In this document: in pieces, positions 1-8,108 of the stretch
Position numbering within the stretch: the first letter of the stretch is position 1
Layout of the letters: every line of letters starts with the position of its first letter
NCBI GenBank assembly: GCA_023381535.1
Contig: JAMCSN010000003.1
Coordinates: 1 to 64,000 of the forward strand
Length of the DNA: 64,000 nucleotides
Source of the DNA: Bacteroidota bacterium
GTDB lineage: Bacteria > Bacteroidota > Ignavibacteria > Ignavibacteriales > Melioribacteraceae
Direction of reading: 5' to 3'
Position numbers and translations under genes: made by a program
The notes under the pieces: model-generated
Database searches by the model: none
What the model was told of the DNA's origin: nothing
The model's input: only the letters and a program-made list of their open reading frames with translations

Positions 1-1
1 A

Positions 2-67
2 GATCCTTTTGAATTACAGAGGATTATTCAAATGAAAATTTATGATATACTTACTCTTGTAAAGTAA
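2..67 (+). CDS. possible C-terminal tail of a gene cut by the window start
   Basis: An open frame enters from the left edge and stops at TAA (65-67), giving 21 residues ending in DILTLVK. It has ordinary residue composition but is too short to assign to any family. It may be the end of a real gene or a chance open frame; nothing else fills the first 220 bases. Confidence 0.25.
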   Translation, partial: DPFELQRIIQMKIYDILTLVK

Positions 68-224
68 TGTTATGTTCTACTATTGCCGTACGTTGATTAT
101 TTCTCTGCGCTTCCTTTATTTTGTTCGTTATAATATTTAGTCACCTAATGTTCTTTTTAATATTACAATAGTCAGATTTTATTATGAGGCAATGGGGTTC
201 TACCTCGAAACAAAACTAATTCTT

Positions 225-232
225 TATATTTG
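225..232 (+). promoter_or_regulatory. possible -10 element (TAnnTTTG type) for the HicB-like gene
   Basis: TATATTTG matches the TAnnTTTG -10 box described for Bacteroidetes-type primary sigma factors and lies 47 nt before the HicB-like start. No convincing -35 box is seen, so this is only a candidate. Confidence 0.25.
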
Positions 233-278
233 TTGTTAGAAAATGTAATATATAGCCGCTTAACCAAAGGATTTAATA

Positions 279-497
279 ATGCGTACAATTCAACAGTTTA
301 CTGCTTTAATTGAGCGTGAGGGAAACCAATACGTTGCTTTGTGTCCCGAATTAGATATTGCAAGTCAAGGCGATACTGTAGAGCAAGCGCGCAAAAATTT
401 ACATGAAGCTTTAGAACTCTTTTTTGAAACAGCTTCTGAGCAAGAGATTGAAGAACGATTGCACAATAATCTTTTTAATTTTGTCGATAGTAATTAA
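279..497 (+). CDS. HicB-like antitoxin (UPF0150 type), 72 aa
   Basis: The 72-residue protein is almost entirely one HicB-like fold: an N-terminal strand with IEREGNQYVALCPELDIAS (residues about 11-29), then the GDTVEQARKNLHEALELFFE helix region (31-50). In this family the domain neutralises the HicA mRNA interferase, and proteins lacking a DNA-binding extension are common. There is no C-terminal HTH or ribbon-helix-helix here. An AAAGGA ribosome site lies 8 nt before the ATG. No HicA (about 60-80 aa, double-stranded-RNA-binding-like) is recognisable on either side, so it appears to be an orphan or to act on a toxin elsewhere. Family assignment is firm; function as an antitoxin is inferred. 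Confidence 0.85.
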   Translation: MRTIQQFTALIEREGNQYVALCPELDIASQGDTVEQARKNLHEALELFFETASEQEIEERLHNNLFNFVDSN

Positions 498-623
498 AAT
501 TTATAAATGAGTCTACTCTAAAAAGGTATTTCAGTTGCCCAAAAGTTACGATTCCGGTATAAATTAGCAGCAGAAAAATTCGAAAATGACCTTTTTAGAT
601 TTGCCTCATAAATAGGAAGAAAA

Positions 624-833
624 ATGTCTAGGGAGCTTTCATTAGAAGTTAATTTAAGTCCATCACAGATAATTGAAGCCGTGATGCGCTTGAAAAAAGA
701 AGAAAGGGCTTCATTTGTTGAAGATCTCCTTGCTGCTGCAAGCCCAGAGTATGTTAAAAGCATCGCTGAAGCACGCGAAGACTATAAGAAAGGGCGTGTT
801 TATACGCATGATGAAGTATTCAAAGCCAAATGA
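624..833 (+). CDS. RelB/addiction-module-type antitoxin, 69 aa
   Basis: A short charged helical protein of the putative addiction-module-component type. The central part (MRLKKEERASFVEDLLAAA, about residues 21-39) resembles the LSxxERxxLxxxLL stretch of these antitoxins, and the C-terminal EDYKKGRVYTHDEVF is typical of the toxin-wrapping tail of RelB/ParD-like partners. GGAAG precedes the ATG. Its stop codon overlaps the start of a 27-codon frame in the ATGA arrangement usual for antitoxin-toxin pairs, but that frame is far too short for a RelE/ParE toxin. Probably an orphaned antitoxin. Family call is moderately sure; no cognate active toxin is seen. Confidence 0.7.
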   Translation: MSRELSLEVNLSPSQIIEAVMRLKKEERASFVEDLLAAASPEYVKSIAEAREDYKKGRVYTHDEVFKAK

Positions 834-913
834 ACTTCCAAGTCAAGTATTGGTCATCGAAAAGATATTTACAAAGGCAAATAGTTAAGAAAGAAAGTTG
901 GTTTGACCGCTAA
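830..913 (+). pseudogene. truncated RelE/ParE-like toxin remnant, 27 codons
   Basis: ATG at 830 overlaps the upstream antitoxin stop (ATGA) and opens a frame starting MNFQVKYWSSKRYLQRQIV before TAA at 911. RelE/ParE toxins commonly begin with a beta strand of the form MxxxVxxSxxAxxxLxxI, which this roughly matches, but the remaining 60 or so residues are absent. The position and overlap are the main arguments; the similarity is weak, so chance cannot be excluded. Confidence 0.4.
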
Positions 914-972
914 GTTTTGTCATAGTTTTTGCTTGCCGTATAAAATCATGTTTACAATTTAGAGAAAGTAAA

Positions 973-2073
973 GTGTTGAACGAGAAAAGAGTAATAGTAG
1001 CAATGAGCGGCGGAGTTGATTCATCCGTTGCTGCGGCGCTTTTGTATAAGCAAGGTTACGAAGTAATCGGCGTAACGATGAAGACATGGGGATTCATGGA
1101 AGTCGGCGGCGCTCCCAAACATGAATCGGGATGCTGTTCTCTCGATGCGATCTTCGATGCGAAGAACGTTGCAACATCGCTCGGCTTTCCGCACTACACG
1201 GTTGATTTCACAAAAGCGTTTGAAGAAACTGTGATAGATAATTTCGTCGATGAATATCTGAACGGTCGGACTCCGAATCCTTGCGTTGTCTGCAACAGAA
1301 AAATAAAATGGGAAGAACTTCTAAAGAAAGCTGATTCACTCGACGCAAAATATGTTGCCACCGGTCACTATGCAGTTGTAGAATACAACCCGGCATTGAA
1401 CCGCTACTCGCTCAAAAATTCGCACGATCAAAAGAAAGATCAGTCGTACGCGCTTTGGGGATTGACACAAGAAAGTTTGAGCCGTACAATTTTTCCTTTG
1501 GGCGGATATACAAAAGTTGAAGTGAGAAAACTGGCGGAAGAGTTCGGACTAAAAACAGCAAACAAACCGGACAGCCAGGAAATATGTTTCGTTGCCGATG
1601 ATAACTACGAAAGATTTTTGCGCGAAAGAATTCCCGGTATGATTGAAAAGATTGAAGGCGGGGATATGGTTTATCACGGCGATGTCGTCGGCAAGCACAG
1701 AGGTATTCCATTCTACACAGTCGGACAAAGGAAAGGTCTCGGCGTTTCATTTGAGAAACCGGTTTACGTGAAAAGCATCGATGAAAAGACAAACACAATC
1801 GAAATTGCCAATAAGGAAGAACTGTTCGAAAACATTTGTTCGGCATCGGATATAAATTTTGTGAGCAGAAAGGAATTCAAATCCGGAGAAATTGTTTTCG
1901 GGAAGATTCGCTACAATGATACAGCAGCTCCGGCTGAAATAGTTTCTGCCGATGAATCGGAAATCAAAATAAAATTTTTGGAACCGAAGAATGCAGTAAC
2001 GCCGGGCCAATCGTTGGTTTTGTATGACGAACAAGGCTACGTTCTTGCCGGGGGAATAATCCGGAAAATCTAA
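973..2073 (+). CDS. mnmA: tRNA-specific 2-thiouridylase MnmA
   Basis: MnmA uses ATP and persulfide sulfur to thiolate U34 of Glu, Gln and Lys tRNAs in the cytoplasm. The 366-residue protein has the usual length. The PP-loop ATP site SGGVDSSVA is at residues 12-20, the nucleophile-bearing NPCVVC motif gives Cys104 (with Cys107 nearby), GHYA is at 131-134, and the second catalytic cysteine is Cys205 in SQEICFV. The C-terminal third is the beta-barrel region. Translation most likely starts at GTG 973 after an AGAGAAAG ribosome site; TTG at 976 is an alternative. The gene is monocistronic, convergent with the catalase gene, and separated from it by a MITE-like inverted repeat that may also terminate transcription. 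Confidence 0.97.
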   Translation: MLNEKRVIVAMSGGVDSSVAAALLYKQGYEVIGVTMKTWGFMEVGGAPKHESGCCSLDAIFDAKNVATSLGFPHYTVDFTKAFEETVIDNFVDEYLNGRTPNPCVVCNRKIKWEELLKKADSLDAKYVATGHYAVVEYNPALNRYSLKNSHDQKKDQSYALWGLTQESLSRTIFPLGGYTKVEVRKLAEEFGLKTANKPDSQEICFVADDNYERFLRERIPGMIEKIEGGDMVYHGDVVGKHRGIPFYTVGQRKGLGVSFEKPVYVKSIDEKTNTIEIANKEELFENICSASDINFVSRKEFKSGEIVFGKIRYNDTAAPAEIVSADESEIKIKFLEPKNAVTPGQSLVLYDEQGYVLAGGIIRKI

Positions 2074-2085
2074 GTGTCTAAAAAA

Positions 2086-2256
2086 TAAGGAGGCTGTCAG
2101 AAGTAATTTTTCAAAAAATAAATCTGCGAAAATCCCCGCTTCACCGACCCGTCTCGCCGATGGCAAGCCGAGGCAGAAGCTTAGCGAGGCGAGTGTTATA
2201 ATCTGTGTCATCAGCGTGCTATTTTAAAAAAATAATGACTTCTGACAGCCTCCTTA
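2086..2256. repeat. MITE-like element with perfect 19-bp terminal inverted repeats
   Basis: The 19-base sequence taaggaggctgtcagaagt at 2086-2104 is repeated exactly, inverted, at 2238-2256. The 133 bases between contain no gene, include GC-rich short inverted segments (for example ctcgcc near 2153 and ggcgag near 2187) and are richer in GC than the flanks. This is the structure of a non-autonomous miniature transposable element. It lies exactly between the 3' ends of mnmA and katA, where the hairpin could serve as a bidirectional terminator. No transposase is encoded and no second copy was noticed in the window. Confidence 0.7.
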
Positions 2257-2266
2257 AAGTTTTTGA

Positions 2267-3766
2267 TTACTTAACTCCCAGTTCATCCATAATTGCTTTC
2301 ACATCAACTCCAAGACCTTTTGCAACAGCTTCTCCCAAACTAACATCAGCTCTGAACCAATGGCACAATTGGCGGTTAACTATTTCATTTCTTTTCGGTC
2401 CGTCAATTCCTTTCATTGCCCCGATGATATTACTAATTGTGTTTTTCCTTTCAGCATCTGTCATAACATTTCGGAATAACATTCCTGGCTGAGTATAATG
2501 GTCGTCTTCGCCCGGTTCATTTCTATCATACCAATCGGCTATGTTGGAATCGAGTTCCATTGGAGGAATTTTATAGTCTTCATCAGGAACAATATCATCA
2601 AAACTGTTCGGATGATAGTTGGGATTACTTCCGCCGTTTCCGTCAACGCGCATATATCCGTCCCGCTGATAATTGTTCACAGCGAACGGGCATTTATTAA
2701 CCGGAATCTGTTCGTAATTTGCACCAAGACGGTAGCGGTGCGCGTCGGGATAGGATAGCAATCTTCCTTGAAGCATTTTATCGGGTGAGTAACTAATTCC
2801 ATCCACAACATGTGCAGGAGCGAAAGCAGCTTGTTCAACATCTGCAAAATAATTGTCCGGAATTTTATTTAGCTCCATCACACCAACATCAATTAACGGA
2901 TATTCCTTATGCGGCCAAATCTTTGTCAGGTCAAACGGATTCCATCTAAAAGTTTTTGCCTGCTCTTTTGTCATTACCTGAATTTTGAGATTCCATTTTG
3001 GGAAATCACCTTTTTCAATTGCTTGAACTAAATCACGCTGAGCCCAGTCAGGATCTTTACCGCGTATTTCTTCTGCCAATGCGGCATCAAAATTTTTAAT
3101 TCCTTGCTGAGTTTTAAAATGAAATTTTACCCAAATCAATTCATTCTTAGCATTGATCATAGATAAAGTGTGACTGCTGTAGCCGTTCATATTTCTGTAT
3201 GAGAACGGAGTACCGCGGTCGGACATCAAGATCAATACTTGGTGAAGACTTTCCGGGTTGAGAGACCAATAATCCCACATCATAGTTGGGCTCTTGCAGT
3301 TTGTCTTTGGATCGCGCTTCTGAGTGTGAATAAAATCGTCAAATTTTTTCGGATCCTTGATAAAAAATACAGGCGTGTTGTTTCCAACAAGATCCCAATT
3401 TCCGTCTTCGGTATAGAACTTAACAGCGAATCCGCGGGGGTCTCTTTCCGTATCAGCCGATCCTTTTTCTCCGCCAACGGTTGAGAAACGAACAAAGACT
3501 TTCGTCTCTTTACCGATTTTATTAAAAAGTTTTGCCTTTGTGTATTTTGTAATATCATTTGTTACGGTAAACTTACCGAATGCGCCTGAACCTTTTGCGT
3601 GCACAATTCTTTCAGGTATTCTTTCACGGTTGAAGTGAGCCATCTTTTCGTGATAGATGTAATCCTGAAGTAAGAGCGGTCCGCGTGGCCCGACAGATTG
3701 CGTATTCTGGTGTTCGTAATACGGACTGCCGGAAGCGGTAGTTAATTTTTTCTTTTCGGTTCCCAT
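2267..3766 (-). CDS. katA: monofunctional haem catalase (small-subunit type)
   Basis: The enzyme converts hydrogen peroxide to water and oxygen. At 499 residues it matches the small-subunit catalases. Distal haem-pocket His56 lies in PERIVHAKGSGAFG, the distal Asn is in the NWDLVGNNTPVFF stretch (Asn129/130), and the proximal haem ligand Tyr339 is in RLLSYPDAHRYRLG (335-348). GSADTERDPRGFAVKFYTE (102-120) is also diagnostic. The ATG follows AGGAG closely. The gene is divergent from an OxyR-type regulator, so peroxide induction through OxyR is the natural inference. The long inverted repeat in the shared intergenic region lies within its probable leader or promoter. Confidence 0.97.
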   Translation of the reverse strand: MGTEKKKLTTASGSPYYEHQNTQSVGPRGPLLLQDYIYHEKMAHFNRERIPERIVHAKGSGAFGKFTVTNDITKYTKAKLFNKIGKETKVFVRFSTVGGEKGSADTERDPRGFAVKFYTEDGNWDLVGNNTPVFFIKDPKKFDDFIHTQKRDPKTNCKSPTMMWDYWSLNPESLHQVLILMSDRGTPFSYRNMNGYSSHTLSMINAKNELIWVKFHFKTQQGIKNFDAALAEEIRGKDPDWAQRDLVQAIEKGDFPKWNLKIQVMTKEQAKTFRWNPFDLTKIWPHKEYPLIDVGVMELNKIPDNYFADVEQAAFAPAHVVDGISYSPDKMLQGRLLSYPDAHRYRLGANYEQIPVNKCPFAVNNYQRDGYMRVDGNGGSNPNYHPNSFDDIVPDEDYKIPPMELDSNIADWYDRNEPGEDDHYTQPGMLFRNVMTDAERKNTISNIIGAMKGIDGPKRNEIVNRQLCHWFRADVSLGEAVAKGLGVDVKAIMDELGVK

Positions 3767-3790
3767 TGTTTCTCCTTCTATTGTTATTTA

Positions 3791-3935
3791 CTCACGTTAC
3801 GCAAAAATTATTATTATTCATGATCATGTTCTTGATCTTAATCATAATCTGCCGTTAAAATACTCAGAAGAGCAAGATCATGAGCATGATGAAGATCAAG
3901 AACAATTATACAAGTAAATATTGCGTAACATGAAT
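3791..3935. repeat. long imperfect inverted repeat between katA and oxyR
   Basis: GTTACGCAA at 3796-3804 pairs with TTGCGTAAC at 3921-3929, and gttcttgatctt at 3828-3839 pairs with aagatcaagaac at 3892-3903; further catgatcatg-type segments lie between them. The whole 145-base stretch can fold into one large interrupted hairpin. It looks like a second, unrelated miniature inverted-repeat element or a large regulatory hairpin in the catalase leader. It encodes no protein. Confidence 0.5.
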
Positions 3936-4016
3936 TATTAATTAAATTAAAATAAGTACGATAGATTTCTGGCATAAATTGCTCTAAACATTAGAATAAA
4001 TCAAATTGATATTATT

Positions 4017-4040
4017 TATCTTTGCATAGATAAAAACTAT
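4017..4040 (+). promoter_or_regulatory. oxyR promoter -10 with overlapping OxyR-type half operator
   Basis: TATCTTTG (4017-4024) fits the TAnnTTTG -10 box. Immediately downstream, ATAG-N7-CTAT (4026-4029 and 4037-4040) is a perfect half of the OxyR operator consensus (ATAGnnnnnnnCTAT, repeated twice in a full site). It ends 8 nt before the oxyR start, a position suited to autorepression. The second half site is poorly conserved in both directions and no clear -35 box is seen. Confidence 0.45.
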
Positions 4041-4048
4041 GGTGAGAT

Positions 4049-4990
4049 ATGACGCTCGTTCAGCTTGAGTATATCGTAATGCTTGATACATACAGAAAGT
4101 TTTCTGTTGCTGCCGAGAAATGTTTTGTTACTCAACCTACACTCAGCATGCAGGTGCAGAAGTTGGAAGAAGAACTCGGAATAAAAATTTTTGATAGAAG
4201 TAAGAAACCGTTGGTTGCAACTGAAGTAGGAAGAGAAATAATTGAATTGGGCAGAAGTGTTCTGAGCGGGACAAAATCTATAGCCGATATTGTTAGTGAA
4301 AGAAAAGGCGAGATAAAAGGTGAATTGCATATTGCGATCATTCCGACACTTGCGCCATATCTTCTTCCTCTTTTCCTGCATGGATTTTTGAAAAAATATA
4401 AAGACGTTAATTTGAAAGTAATCGAATTGACTACCGAACGGATCATCGAACAGTTAAAAAGGAATTTAATTGATGCGGCAATTTTAGTAACGCCATTGGA
4501 TTATACTTCTGTAAAAACAACGCCTTTATTTTTGGAAGAGTTTGTTCTGTATTCAAAAAGGTGGGGAAAATTAACACAGAATAAAGTAATTACTGTCGAT
4601 GAAATTGAGATAGATGAGCTTTGGCTCTTGGAAGAAGGACATTGTTTTCGTTCACAAATAATTAATCTGTGCGATCTTCAAAAATTATCGCAGCAGGAAA
4701 AAAGATTTTATTACGAAGCTGGCAGTATAGAAACATTAGTACGTATGGTTGAAAAAAACGGAGGAGTTACAATATTGCCGGAGCTTGCTCTGATGGACTT
4801 TAACCCCGCTCAGTTAAAATGTGTCAGACGATTCAAACCGCCTGTTCCTGTGAGAGAAGTAAGCTTAATTACACACCGGGATTTTGTTAAGCGCAGATTG
4901 GTAGAAGCTTTGAAGAACGAAATTATTTTAAATCTGCCGATTAAGCTTTTGAAAAAGAAAAAACACTTTGTCGTTAACATTGATAAATAG
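4049..4990 (+). CDS. oxyR: OxyR-type LysR family peroxide regulator
   Basis: A 313-residue LysR-type regulator with an N-terminal winged helix (residues 1-60, including FVTQPTLSMQVQKLEEELG) and a periplasmic-binding-like sensor domain. The sensor carries EEGHCFRSQIINLC, which places the two redox cysteines at residues 199 and 208, the same numbers as in E. coli OxyR, where they form the peroxide-induced disulfide. It is divergent from katA. These residues and the neighbour make the peroxide-sensor call strong. A half operator lies just upstream of its start, consistent with autoregulation. Confidence 0.93.
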   Translation: MTLVQLEYIVMLDTYRKFSVAAEKCFVTQPTLSMQVQKLEEELGIKIFDRSKKPLVATEVGREIIELGRSVLSGTKSIADIVSERKGEIKGELHIAIIPTLAPYLLPLFLHGFLKKYKDVNLKVIELTTERIIEQLKRNLIDAAILVTPLDYTSVKTTPLFLEEFVLYSKRWGKLTQNKVITVDEIEIDELWLLEEGHCFRSQIINLCDLQKLSQQEKRFYYEAGSIETLVRMVEKNGGVTILPELALMDFNPAQLKCVRRFKPPVPVREVSLITHRDFVKRRLVEALKNEIILNLPIKLLKKKKHFVVNIDK

Positions 4991-5231
4991 TGAAAGAGAT
5001 TACTGCATACTAACAAATATAAAATAGACTTTCATTATTAAATTCTAATTACGATATTTGCACCATAAATGAAGGAAAGAAACATTAACCCGGTATTGAA
5101 TTTACTCTTTAATTGTTTGGAGGTTAGTCTTCGAAAGGAAGTTCGGAAAAAACGGATCACTCAATGCGAAAGTTCTTCTCCTCAATCAAAGCTATGAGCC
5201 GCTCACAATTTGCAATGTTAAAAAAGCAGTA

Positions 5232-5663
5232 GTGCTTATTTTTCTCGGCAAAGCCGAGCTTGTTGTCAACAACGACAAAAAAGAAATTCACGCAGTATCC
5301 AAAGCGTACCCTTGGCCCAGCATTATTCGTCTCAACGATTATATAAAAGTCCCTTACAAAAAAATCATTCTCACTCGGCGTAACATTTTAAAACGCGACG
5401 GGCACAAGTGTGCATACTGCGGCAGAGCCGACCTTCCTCTAACAATCGATCATATAGTACCCCGTTCGAAAGGAGGAGACGACAGCTGGGAAAATCTTGT
5501 TGCTGCTTGCCTTCCTTGCAACAACAGAAAAGGGGACCGCTCTCCGGAAGAAGCCGGTATCAAACTGAAAATCAAACCGTACGCGCCGAATCATATTATG
5601 TTTATCCGAAACAATGCCGGAAGATTAGACGATACATGGAAGCGGTATCTTTTCCAGGCATAG
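5232..5663 (+). CDS. HNH endonuclease family protein
   Basis: The C-terminal half is a complete HNH nuclease module: CAYC (CxxC), the TIDHIVPRSKGG catalytic stretch, ENL, and a second CLPC pair followed by NNRKGD. Such stand-alone proteins are widespread in Bacteroidota, Chlorobi and actinobacteria; their role is not established. The GTG at 5232 is the first usual start codon in frame, but recognisable family sequence (AKVLLLNQSYEPLTICNV) reads in the same frame upstream to about 5142 with no ATG, GTG or TTG. The true N-terminus therefore uses a rare start codon, or a one-base error lies near the A6 run at 5147-5152. Domain call is firm, start is not. Confidence 0.85.
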   Translation: MLIFLGKAELVVNNDKKEIHAVSKAYPWPSIIRLNDYIKVPYKKIILTRRNILKRDGHKCAYCGRADLPLTIDHIVPRSKGGDDSWENLVAACLPCNNRKGDRSPEEAGIKLKIKPYAPNHIMFIRNNAGRLDDTWKRYLFQA

Positions 5664-5727
5664 TGATGTAAACTAATTTTTCTTTATTTTTACACATCAA
5701 ATTTCATAATCAACTTATTCGCGGTTA

Positions 5728-6708
5728 ATGGCAAAGAAAAGAATTCTAAGCGGAATGAGACCGACGGGCAAACTTCACATCGGGCATTATGTCGGCGCTC
5801 TTGAAAACTGGATAAAATTGCAAAACGAATATGAAAGCTATCATTTGATTGCCGACTATCATGTTTTGACAACCGATCTATCAACTGAAGAGATATATAA
5901 CAACACAATCGATATGCTAATTGATTGGCTTGCTTCCGGCTTGGATCCGGAAAAAGCACCAATGTTTCGTCAATCTCAAGTTAAGGAACACGCCGAGTTA
6001 TTTTTGATTTTTTCAATGTTGATAACTAAGGCACGCCTTGAACGAAATCCTACACTTAAAGAGCAAGTAAGGGATTTGAATATTGAAAACGTGATTTACG
6101 GTCACTTAGGTTATCCTGTTCTTCAAGCTGCCGATATTCTACTTTATAAAGGTGAAGCTGTTCCGGTTGGTGAAGACCAGGTACCGCATGTAGAAATAAC
6201 GAGAGAGATTGCGCGTAGGTTTAATAATCAATATGGCGAAGTATTCCGCGAACCGGAACCGTTGTTAACAAGATTTGCCAGGTTACCCGGTCTCGACGGC
6301 GATGCTAAGATGAGTAAATCTTTGGGAAATACAATTTTACTTTCGGACGATACGGAAACAGTAAAACAAAAACTTCGCAAAGCCGTTACCGATCCGCAGA
6401 AGATTAGAAAGAACGATCCCGGAAGACCGGAAATATGTTTGGTGTTTACATATCATCAAAAGTTTAACCCGGAAGAGACGGGTGAAATAGAAACAAATTG
6501 CAGAAGCGGTGCTTTGGGTTGTGTGGATTGCAAACTGAAATGCACGGCAAAGATAAATGAATTCTTGGCGCCGATACTCGAACGGAGAAAGAAATTGGAA
6601 GCCAATCCGGGTCACGTTAAAGATATTTTGATTGAAGGCGAAAAGAAAGCGCGCGTTGTAGCAGAAAAAACGATGGCAGAAGTTCGAAACAAAATGTTGA
6701 TTGGATAA
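5728..6708 (+). CDS. trpS: tryptophanyl-tRNA synthetase
   Basis: A class I aminoacyl-tRNA synthetase that charges tRNA-Trp. The 326-residue protein has the HIGH signature at 17-20 (GKLHIGHYVGALENW) and KMSKS at 194-198. PVGEDQVPHVEITREIARR (146-164) is the conserved TrpRS region. A Cys-rich segment near the C-terminus (GALGCVDCKLKC) is seen in one subgroup of bacterial enzymes. The gene overlaps the start of scpA by 8 nt, so the two are probably co-transcribed. Confidence 0.97.
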   Translation: MAKKRILSGMRPTGKLHIGHYVGALENWIKLQNEYESYHLIADYHVLTTDLSTEEIYNNTIDMLIDWLASGLDPEKAPMFRQSQVKEHAELFLIFSMLITKARLERNPTLKEQVRDLNIENVIYGHLGYPVLQAADILLYKGEAVPVGEDQVPHVEITREIARRFNNQYGEVFREPEPLLTRFARLPGLDGDAKMSKSLGNTILLSDDTETVKQKLRKAVTDPQKIRKNDPGRPEICLVFTYHQKFNPEETGEIETNCRSGALGCVDCKLKCTAKINEFLAPILERRKKLEANPGHVKDILIEGEKKARVVAEKTMAEVRNKMLIG

Positions 6709-7429
6709 ATTGTATAAGATAAGTCTAAAGGAATTTGAAGGTCCGCTTGATCTGCTTCTCTTTTTCCTTAAGAGAGACGAACTGGATATCTATGATATTC
6801 CGATCTCGCGCATCACAAAAGAATTTATGGAATACCTTCATCTGCTCGAGCAGCTCGATCTTGAAGTTGCCGGCGATTTTATTTTGATGGCTGCAACGCT
6901 GATGCAGATAAAAGTTAAAATGCTTCTGCCTCGTGAGATAGATGAAAAGGGTGAAGAGATTGATCCCCGCGCAGATCTCGTAAGAGCGCTTCTTGAATAC
7001 AAACGTTACAAAGAAATGTCCGAAGAGTTGTCGTTTATGGAAGCAACGATGCGCACGTATAACTACCGCGGCAATTTTGATTCCGACAGTAAAGAGACGC
7101 CGACCAATTACGATGTTCTGCTGAAAAATATTTCTATTTATGATTTGATTAAAGCGTTCAAGAAAGCGCTGCTAGATAGACCGGCTGAACCGGTTCATCA
7201 AATCAAAAAATGGAATGTCACGATTGACGAACAGATGGAATACATTATGGGCAAGATTTCCGAAAATAACAATGTCAGTTTTATCGAGTTGATGCTCGAT
7301 ATCCGCGACAAAATTCGAATTGTGGTAACGTTTATAGCAATGCTCGAAATGGTTAAAGCCGGAAGAATCGGTTTGAGGGAGTCACTTAACCTAAACGATT
7401 TCATCATTTATGGATTAGCGAATGGATAG
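6701..7429 (+). CDS. scpA: segregation and condensation protein A
   Basis: ScpA is the kleisin subunit that bridges the SMC dimer in the chromosome-condensing Smc-ScpAB complex. The 242-residue protein starts with FEGPLDLLLFFLKRDELDIYD, the SMC-neck-binding N-terminal region, followed by the helical stretch FILMAATLMQIKVKMLLP, and ends with the winged-helix C-terminal domain. The start is TTG at 6701, inside the end of trpS; the 3' end overlaps scpB by 8 nt, a coupling typical of this pair. No smc gene is in the window. Confidence 0.95.
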   Translation: MDKLYKISLKEFEGPLDLLLFFLKRDELDIYDIPISRITKEFMEYLHLLEQLDLEVAGDFILMAATLMQIKVKMLLPREIDEKGEEIDPRADLVRALLEYKRYKEMSEELSFMEATMRTYNYRGNFDSDSKETPTNYDVLLKNISIYDLIKAFKKALLDRPAEPVHQIKKWNVTIDEQMEYIMGKISENNNVSFIELMLDIRDKIRIVVTFIAMLEMVKAGRIGLRESLNLNDFIIYGLANG

Positions 7430-8108
7430 TATTTATAAATCAGTTATCGAAGCGCTCATTTTTGCTTCGGACGATCCGATTGCGTCGAAAGAAATTATTG
7501 ATTCCATCAAAGAGATCGACGGCAGCGATACGGAAATAACCGATGACGATATCGATCTGACTGTAAATGAGTTGAACGCAAACTATGAGCAGAACGGAAA
7601 CGCATTCGTGATTTTGAAAATTGCTCACGGGTACGTCCACGCTACCAAACCGGAACATGCGAAGTATGTCGGGTATCTTTCGTCTGAAAAAAGTAAACGG
7701 AGATTAAGCCCGGCGGCGTTGGAAACTCTTGCAATCATTGCTTACAAACAGCCGCTTACAAAACCGGAGCTCGAAACAATCCGCGGCGTTAATTCGGATT
7801 ATACTTTGAATACATTGCTCGAAAAAAATCTTATCACTATTCAAGGAAGAGCCGAGACAGTTGGTCGCCCGCTGTTGTACGTTACGACGGATGAGTTTTT
7901 AAAATATTTCGGATTGAACACGATTACCGATTTGCCGAAGCCGAGAGAGATTGAAGAGATAATGAAAGACGAAGACTTTCAAGAGCAGAAAAGACGAATA
8001 ATGATGAACGGTGTTGAAGAAACTGCCGAGGAAGAATTGTTAGAAGAGAACTCTGAAAACGAGAGTGAACTGGAATCCGATTTCGAAGATGAAACTGCGA
8101 CTGAATAG
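7422..8108 (+). CDS. scpB: segregation and condensation protein B
   Basis: ScpB dimers bind ScpA in the condensin complex. The 228-residue protein has two winged-helix domains, with the signature LSPAALETLAIIAYKQPLTK (about 91-110) and GRPLLYVTTDEFLKYFGL (about 149-166). The C-terminal 40 residues are an acidic tail (EEELLEENSENESELESDFE), a poorly conserved extension common in this protein. It overlaps scpA upstream and the pseudouridine synthase downstream. Confidence 0.95.
   Translation: MDSIYKSVIEALIFASDDPIASKEIIDSIKEIDGSDTEITDDDIDLTVNELNANYEQNGNAFVILKIAHGYVHATKPEHAKYVGYLSSEKSKRRLSPAALETLAIIAYKQPLTKPELETIRGVNSDYTLNTLLEKNLITIQGRAETVGRPLLYVTTDEFLKYFGLNTITDLPKPREIEEIMKDEDFQEQKRRIMMNGVEETAEEELLEENSENESELESDFEDETATE

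Noticed and set aside
498..623. HicA toxin between the two antitoxin genes
   Set aside because: No frame in this 126-base gap is long enough or resembles HicA; the only open stretch (ISVAQKLRFRYKLAAEKF) has no start codon or family likeness.
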